Below, in pieces: positions 57,592 to 64,000 of a stretch of 64,000 bases of DNA. Origin of the DNA: Dreissena polymorpha (lineage: Eukaryota > Mollusca > Bivalvia > Myida > Dreissenidae); NCBI RefSeq assembly GCF_020536995.1, contig NC_068360.1, forward strand, positions 310,001-374,000. Direction: 5' to 3'. Numbering within the stretch: position 1 is the stretch's first letter; each line of letters begins with the position of its first letter. The notes beneath the pieces were generated by a model. It was given only the letters and a program-made list of their open reading frames with translations. It was not told the origin of the DNA and did not search any database. Position numbers and translations under genes: made by a program.

Positions 57592-59128
57592 TTCTGAGAC
57601 CTATACTAATTTAACAAAATGCGAATCGCGTATACGATTTAACGTTGCGATGAGGACCTGTCGCTTTCATCATTTGACATTTGAACAACATGGCGGACTA
57701 TACAGAATTAAATTGCGACTCGGCAAAATGGCAAATAACGTCGTAAACGATCGAATTAACAATGGAGATTATACATTAAGAAGGAATTAATGAAATGTCT
57801 GTGATAATCAACGATGCATAATTTTTTTTTAGATAGCAACAACATTATTTATTTATTTGTAATCTGTTTGGTGGATGTATGTCACAGAAACGAGTGTTTG
57901 CATATTGTTAGCGATCAATTTACTCGCAATGTTGACAGCATTACTTGAGGTTATTCACTGAAGCATGAAAGTGTTGCCGATAATTGTCGATAAGAGCAAT
58001 AAAGCAGCGCACTTGTGGGTCCCCACTCGCTAATTGGCATCATTGTTGATTTGACAATATTTGCAATTCTCAGCGCAATCGGTACCCTTGTAGTAACAAT
58101 TGAGTAATAAGGTCCTCAAAATACACGTGTGAAAACCATTATGTCTCTTTTAACTGAAATTGCAAGTTGGCACTAATTGACATATGTGATAAATCTGCAA
58201 ACTGTAAATATGGCGACGTCACGTAAAAGAAAACAATCGTTGATATACAGTTTAAATACCATGCTTGATTTAAAAAGTACAAATGACATTCGGAAATGAC
58301 CGATTTCGGATTAAAAATGTACAAATAATCGTTGGTGAATTCATGGTTCAGCGGACCAACGAAATCCATGATAATTCGTACCACAGGAAATTTAATGGTT
58401 TTACAATATTTAGGGTTTTTAACAGATAATGCACACAAGAACGTCATGCCTAAAGCGTAGATACAAGATAACATATAGAAAACAATAACAAAAAACAAAT
58501 GTAATTTATAACTGGCAATGTAACTTGGTCATTGTAAACAACACCGTTCATGTTTCAACAGTTCAAATAGCGTGTTAGATGCCTTCCTAAATGGTTTTGA
58601 TCACATGATCCGTTATGGCTACAACTGATCCGTTAATGCATGAATTCTGAGGCTAAAAAACGTATCACAAATACATTTTGCCTGCGCTTAAAAATAAGAC
58701 TATTCACTGAAACAGTAAGCAAAGGTAATATTTAATCAAACTCCTTTTGAAACTGGTGTAAAGGAAGTCTCAAAACATTTATTGCTTTTCACCATAACAA
58801 CTTTATTACGCTACTGATCTGGTAATGGTAACTTGACTATAGTTTCTTGTTGAGTTGTGGGTTATTAAGAGTCGTGGTCATAGAGATCACGTGAAATTAT
58901 GTGATGGCACGTTCCCACATTATGCAGTCTTTACAGAAAAGTTTTGACCTGGTCACCATCGTTTTGCCGATCAAAAATATGATAAAACAGGTCTATATTG
59001 TAATTCATAGCTCTTATAAAATATTTCCTCTTTTATAAATTGTTCATATATTGTATTAGTGTTATAAAACTAACCTTGTTACACATAAAATAAATTCTCT
59101 TGATTAATGTAATTGTTTGATTTAATTG
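57592..59128. other. spacer, no supported gene
   Basis: Frames at 57557-57790 and 58139-58498 were examined and are not convincing. No repeat structure seen. Confidence 0.4.
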
Positions 59129-59206
59129 TTCACACCAGGGACCTATGGTATAGGTCCCCAGGGATTTCAATAGACGCAGAATCCTGCGTTTTGACGCGAG
59201 CAAATT

Positions 59207-60202
59207 AACAAGGGCTGTTTGTAAAACATGCATGCCCCCCATATGAGCTCTCTTTTGTAGTGACAGCCATTGTGTGAATATGTTTTTTGTCACTGTGAAC
59301 TTTACCTTTGACCTAGTGACCTCAAAATCGATAGGGGTCATCTGCGAGTCATGATCAATGTACCTATGAAGTTTCATGATCCTAGGCATAAGCGTTCTTG
59401 AGTTATCATCCGGAAACCATTTTACTATTTTGGGTCACCACGACCTTGACCTTTGACCTCACAATCAATAGGGGTCTTTTGCGAGTCATGATCAATGTAC
59501 CTATGAAGTTTCATGATCGTAGCCATTAGCTTTCTTGAGTTATCATTTGGAAACCATTTTACTATTTCAGATCACCGTGACCTTGACCTTTGATATAGTG
59601 ACCTGAAAATCAATAGGGGTCAACTGCGAGTCATGATCAATCTACCTATCAAGTTTCATGATCCTAGACATAAGCATTCTTGAGTAATCATCCGGAAACC
59701 ATTTTACTATTTCGGGTCACCCTGACCTTGACCTTTGACCTGAAAATCAATAGGGTTATCTGCGAGTCATGATCAATGTACCTATGAAGTTTCATGATCC
59801 TAGGCATAAGCGTTCTTGAGTTATCGTCCCGAAACCATTTTACGATTTCAGGTCACTGTGACCTTGACCTTTGACCTAGTGACCTCAAAATCAATAGGGG
59901 TCATCTGCGAGTCATGATCAATCTACCTATCAAGTTTCATGATCCTAGGCCTAAGCGTTCTTGAGTTATCATCCGGAAACCATTTTACTATTTCGGGTCA
60001 CTGTGACCTTGACCTTTGACCTAGTGACCTGATAATCAATAGGGGTCATCTGCAAGTCATGATCAATCTACCTATTAAGTGTCATGATCCTAGGCCAAAG
60101 CGTTCTTGAGTTATCATCCGGAAACCACCTGGTGGACAGACCGACAGACATGTGCAAAGCAACATACCCCCTCTTCTTTGAAGGGGGGGGGGGGGGATAA
60201 AA
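59207..60202 (+). mobile_element. AACAAGGGCTGTTTG family element, full copy with six tandem units
   Basis: The head is AACAAGGGCTGTTTGTAAAA. Six units of about 140 bp, beginning GTCACTGTGACCTTGACC or a variant, have starts near 59292, 59435, 59573, 59715, 59853 and 59996. Each carries TGCGAGTCATGATCAATSTA and GTTCTTGAGTTATCATCCGG. The tail has ACCTGGTGGACAGACCGAC, ATACCCCCTCTTC and a poly-G/GGATAAAA end. Most units hold a perfect TGACCTTTGACCT. Confidence 0.9.
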
Positions 60203-61370
60203 ATGACTCGTTTTTGACGCAACCCTTTTTCCTGCCGTGCGCCATTTTTATGCACAGAAAATTTGACCCGTGCGTCAGTCAGTTAACATCTCGAGTTCCA
60301 TGGTAAAAAATCCCGCTGTGCTCCTATTTCAAATTAATATTTCAGTATTTGAAACTCGGTCTATAATCGAGGGAATACCCCGGGCGTTGTTTATTTTATC
60401 TCGTCTCATCCAATACACATGTTATTGTCTAAATAGTGCATGCGCACTAACTGGGTAATCTATAGCAGCAATGATTACGTGATAATTGATTGACCATCCG
60501 ATAATTGCAGATTTTTTTGCAGACTTTGCAGACAGCACGGTTAAAGAAAGTCTGCAAAAGTTATTAAAGAAAAAACAAAATTGATCAAAGGTCTATTAAT
60601 TACGTAGATCCACTAGAAAGTCCAGGGAGTTTTGTCAGTTTGTTAATCCAGCGATAATTACGAGTAACACCCATCTTATATAAACTGGAATTACAGTTCA
60701 TTTTTTATACTAACAAGTCATTATACTACACATAAACATTGAGAAAACACATTTCCTCGATTAAATATAAATTATTCGAGTAGAACTAAACTGCTACATC
60801 ATGACCTTCGACATTGTAAATGGCGGACATAACATTCAACCCGCGTTCAATTCAAAGCTGGCGATTCAAATTGCAAGTAATGGTGATTCAATAATGGAGA
60901 AAGCATTAACTGAATTAAACAAATATTTGATAAGGTTTGTTAAACCAGATAACAACAAGAACAATTTGGATTATTAAAGTAAAACTACTACAGGTAAGGC
61001 ATTCTTAAGTGTACATATTTTGGACATGTATAGTATTCGGATAAACAGTAAGAAATATACTAAATGTTCCATGCATTTAGATTGTGTTTTGTTAGAAAAG
61101 CTATCATTGGGATGATGATAATATAATGACGATAAATATGTGATGAAAAGGTGCTACCGGTAAATATCTTAAATTACTTAAATGTGTTAAAAGACTTAAA
61201 TGTGTTATAAGGAAGTAGATTTTAATGTACCAATTCATTAAAATATGTTGTGTAATGTATCATGGTATTGTTATTCAATAAAGCAGTATAAATTTTAAAG
61301 ATATTGTGTTACTCTTAGAGCATACTGTTATCTAAAATAACTGAATAATACAGACACAAACACAATTAAC
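60203..61370. other. interior of the CAGGGACC element, nothing further recognised
   Basis: After the nested repeat the sequence is AT-rich with short frames only (60106-60458). No domain recognised. Confidence 0.4.
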
Positions 61371-61484
61371 GGCCTATGAAATTGACCCCAGCATTTTTAA
61401 ATTTGACTCCTCAAAATTTCAATCCAGGGGTCATTGACTTCTGGTTTTTAAAATCTATTGAAATCCCTGGGTCCCTGTTCACAC

Positions 61485-62804
61485 CAATGTTGACACTCTT
61501 TGTTGCAGCATTTCTATCCCGGTGTTTTATTGCACCTTTGTTCATCACAACCCGATTATCTCGTTATGATCGGATACTGCGTTGACAATTACAAAGAAAA
61601 CAAGGTGTCATAAACCCAGGGACGAATACTTGTTGGGTCCCTGCATAAACCACATGTTGCAGCCTAGTGTCTGGTAATTAAACACAATATATGATACCCC
61701 CATGTCATCCCCCTTGGCATATTAAGCAGTCATTTTAGCCAAATTTTAAAGCCATAATACTGAACATTAGCTACAATAAAATATTTTAACATTAAAAAAT
61801 GAAGACATTATCCGAAATGGATTTACAGGAACTAGTGTATAAATATTTAATCACAATAATACAGTGTTTAATAACTTTAAATAAATTTAAAATATTGTGC
61901 AATTTAACTGCTACTATTTGAGGTATTAAACGGGTAACGGCAAATGTAAACTCCGCTATTACATGTATAGATTTCAAGTACGTTAATTATTGCAGTGTAC
62001 GAAACACCATCATGAAAACAAGCAATCACAATTGGGTAAACAATATTTGCGTTAAATAAATGAAATATATAGATTTATAGATAATTAAACGCTAGATTTT
62101 TTCACTCCTTATCATTAGTAAAGAGATTTCAATATACATGCAAAGACAGTTCAATTTGCATAATATGCAGAGTTCTTTATGTATGCTAAAATTTATCAAT
62201 ATTGTCATTCAATGTAAACGAAACAAAAACCCATTAAATGGAAAAGAAAATGATAGAATTTAACAATTGTTTTGTATTCCGCTTTTTTAGGGCTTTGTTT
62301 TACAATTAATTAAATGCATCTCTTACACGTTCGATCCCTGATAAACAACAACAATATCCACACCACTTATAATTGTGATCAAATAAATATATGTTTCATT
62401 ATTTTTTAAACATCATTTATAAAAGTCTTACTATAAGAAAGAATAAGGCTTATTTAGTTGTTAAATGTTTTGTGGGATTTTCAGTATTTAGTCTTCCGAT
62501 CACGTTCTCTGATGAATAATACCGCTGCTTTATAAAAACTGAATATAAAAATTCATTAGAAAATAATACATTAGTAACAAATAGGTAAGTACAAACCTTT
62601 TCGTATATAATGTTCTGTTCATTTACATCGTTGACAAAAACATTTTCTAACAAGATCTCTGTTCTCGTTTACAATCAATACACTTGATAATCATCGCATG
62701 ACGTCACACAATGGAGGTAATTAAAAACCTGCAATAAGTGAATAATTGAAAGGGTCAATTGGTAATGATGCGTTTATGGTAACTTAATTGTACTTTGAAC
62801 CAAT
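61485..62804. other. AT-rich spacer, nothing recognised
   Basis: No tandem, inverted or coding structure noticed. Confidence 0.4.
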
Positions 62805-62808
62805 TTAA

Positions 62809-63657
62809 GGTAGCGCACCTCTAATGATTTCCCGCGATTTCTTCGAAGGTTGAAGAGCCTACTATTAGGTGCCGTAGCCTAGTGGTTAAGGCGATAGACT
62901 AGAAATCTTTTGGGATATTCCCGCGCAGGTTCGAATCCTGCCGACGACGTATACTTTTTTGCGACGCGTTTTATTTATTTTCTAACGTAATTTGATTTAA
63001 TATGGCATAAAAGCTATATTTATTGTTAAATATGTTGCAATTTTTATGCACATTCTTCAATTATTAAAATTAAAACAACGTTATGGCGAAATTGGGTGAT
63101 TTACTGTTGAAAATACGAACCATGCATGTTGCTTTTTTATTTTTATTTCAAAAAGTAAATGGTAAATCTGTCTAGTTCTTGGTATTTTTGCTGTATATAG
63201 TGTTTCTATAAAAACTAAGTTTAAAATATGACTTAAATGATACTATTTTGAATTTTATGACACTTTGTTTTTAACCGACCCAATTTTTACTTGGCTGAAA
63301 TCACTTACATTTCATGGCGCTCTTCCAAAGATAAAAATTTGTAAAAAATAAATGTCTGTAAAAGAATATTTATTTCATATTGTTTAAACTTTAAACACCT
63401 TTACAGCATCTGTACACACCAACTGCATGCCCATATTTGGAAATTTGAATGAATTATGGAACTTTTATATACCCCAGGGGTGAAAATAAACTGGACAAAA
63501 GCGGAGCGTGGGGGTGGTTTTGAAAAAATTGGTATATTTTTTTAAAAGCATGGAAAGCCTACCTACAAATTTGCATGTAGTTCAGTGAAATGATGCTGAT
63601 TAAGAAAATAATTAATTAGATTATATTTGGATATGTGCCCATTAGAGGTGCGCTACC
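62809..63657 (+). mobile_element. TTAA-flanked element with GGTAGCGCACC ends, carrying a tRNA-Ser-like sequence
   Basis: The termini GGTAGCGCACCTCTAATG (62809-62826) and CATTAGAGGTGCGCTACC (63640-63657) are exact inverted copies over 18 bp. TTAA lies at 62805-62808 and 63658-63661. A TTAA target indicates piggyBac or Kolobok mobilisation. There is no transposase frame in 849 bp, so it is non-autonomous. The tRNA-like segment starts 59 bp inside the left end. Confidence 0.9.
62868..62949 (+). tRNA. tRNA-Ser(AGA)-like sequence, probably a pseudo-tRNA or SINE head
   Basis: It is 82 nt long, as usual for tRNA-Ser. Box A TAGCCTAGTGG (62875-62885) and box B GGTTCGAATCC (62929-62939) are perfect pol III promoter matches. 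The D stem (GCC/GGC), a long variable arm (GGGA-TAT-TCCC) and the T stem (GCAGG/CCTGC) are intact. The anticodon loop CTAGAAA gives AGA, reading serine codon UCU. The acceptor stem has two mismatches plus a G-U pair, and the anticodon stem has one mismatch, so a working tRNA is doubtful. A T6 run at 62954-62959 could stop pol III. It lies inside the TTAA element, suggesting capture of a tRNA or insertion of a tRNA-derived SINE. Confidence 0.75.
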
Positions 63658-63661
63658 TTAA

Positions 63662-64000
63662 GCAATAATGTTTTTGATCTATTCAACAAAAAATTATTTA
63701 CCACTGTATAATATGTAAACTCAAGCTTTAGAATCAGTAGCGCTCATTTTTCGGCGTAGCTGTAACCTGTTTAATGTCACTTTTGACCTTAGATGACCTT
63801 CATTCATGATATGCCTGAAATGAATAAACCTGAATTGTGCATTGGCTAATAATACAAAAATCACCGTAAACATTGGTAGTCTGGTTCCCAGACTAAAACA
63901 TTGGATGCATACAGTATCGTTTGAACTGAAATATAAATATATTGTAAATTACATGTAAATTACAATAAATTAAAAACTGTCATGATACAAAACATCCTCT
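63662..64000. other. right edge spacer, nothing recognised
   Basis: One short TTTTGACCTTAGATGACCTT tract near 63781. No gene or repeat edge seen. Confidence 0.4.

Larger units (their letters stand above)
59136..61477 (+). mobile_element. CAGGGACC...GGTCCCTG element, 2.3 kb, with nested tandem-core repeat
   Basis: The left end has CAGGGACC, then CCAGGGATTTCAATAGA. The right end complement has CAGGGACCCAGGGATTTCAA and TAGA. TTCACAC flanks both sides (59129-59135 and 61478-61484), extending to 8 bp (TTCACACC) if the first C is shared. The interior includes the AACAAGGGCTG family element at 59207-60202. I found no transposase frame. Confidence 0.75.

Noticed and set aside
57557-57790. 77-codon frame following the CAGGGCTCGAAATTAAC element
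   Set aside because: It begins inside the element's terminal repeat and has no recognisable domain or splice context.
58139-58498. Possible retroelement integrase fragment on the minus strand (RIIMDFVGPLN)
   Set aside because: Only about ten residues resemble an integrase segment, and the rest is hydrophobic filler without the expected neighbours.
59136-59170. Similarity of GACCTATGGTATAGG to the satellite monomer start GACCTATGGTAGAACC
   Set aside because: About 11 bp of shared text. It belongs to the CAGGGACC terminal repeat, and chance or a distant link cannot be told apart.

Overview
This is a 64 kb window of animal nuclear DNA built almost entirely of repeats. I see no intact protein-coding host gene, no rRNA and no bacterial-type feature. 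Several short-interspersed families here, in particular the palindromic element with the core GTCCCAGATTAGCCTGTGCA (50589, 54310, 55757, 56270) and the arrays ending in GGACGGACGG tracts, are ones I associate from memory with heterodont bivalves and most strongly with dreissenid mussels (Dreissena). That assignment rests on recall of repeats, not on a gene.

Layout. Positions 205-15645 are one long satellite array of an about 80-bp monomer, with a higher-order period of about 2.8 kb (about 35 monomers) between roughly 2.7 and 9.8 kb. Its last, degenerate monomer abuts a 1.47-kb AT-rich block (15646-17117). That block is directly repeated at 21619-23136, where it is joined on the minus strand to a retropepsin-like fossil fragment. 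Between the two copies lie a pearl/Helentron-like element inserted in a CAGGG-ended element, another family member and a 253-bp compound microsatellite. From 23.5 to 41.7 kb there is a run of tandem-core dispersed repeats (units of about 151, 150, 334, 173 and 171 bp). The same stretch holds a hAT-like element with a LINE reverse-transcriptase scrap, a TTAA-flanked MITE and a broken BEL/Pao fossil (32850-34560). From 41.9 to 55.8 kb three copies of a TA-flanked, CAGTACAGG-ended element dominate, two of them inside other repeats and one carrying a 1.36-kb insertion. The right end holds a hAT element with a decayed BED zinc-finger exon (52339-53306), two more CAGGG...CCCTG elements, and a TTAA-flanked element (62809-63657) that carries a tRNA-Ser(AGA)-like sequence.

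The parts do not form a pathway. What the window shows is layered insertion. Five insertions can be read against empty-site relatives, or against target duplications, within the same 64 kb: TA for the CAGTACAGG family, A-rich sites for the AACAAGAG family, 7-8 bp for CAGGG/hAT-type elements and TTAA for two more. The most informative observations are these internal empty sites, a common architecture (AACAAGAG + hairpin head, tandem core, complementary tail) shared by several families, the tRNA-bearing TTAA element, the higher-order satellite, and a large palindrome inside one CAGTACAGG element.

Coordinates of repeat edges were read by eye and most are good to a few bases. Edges of degenerate copies and of tandem arrays are good to about 20-50 bases.
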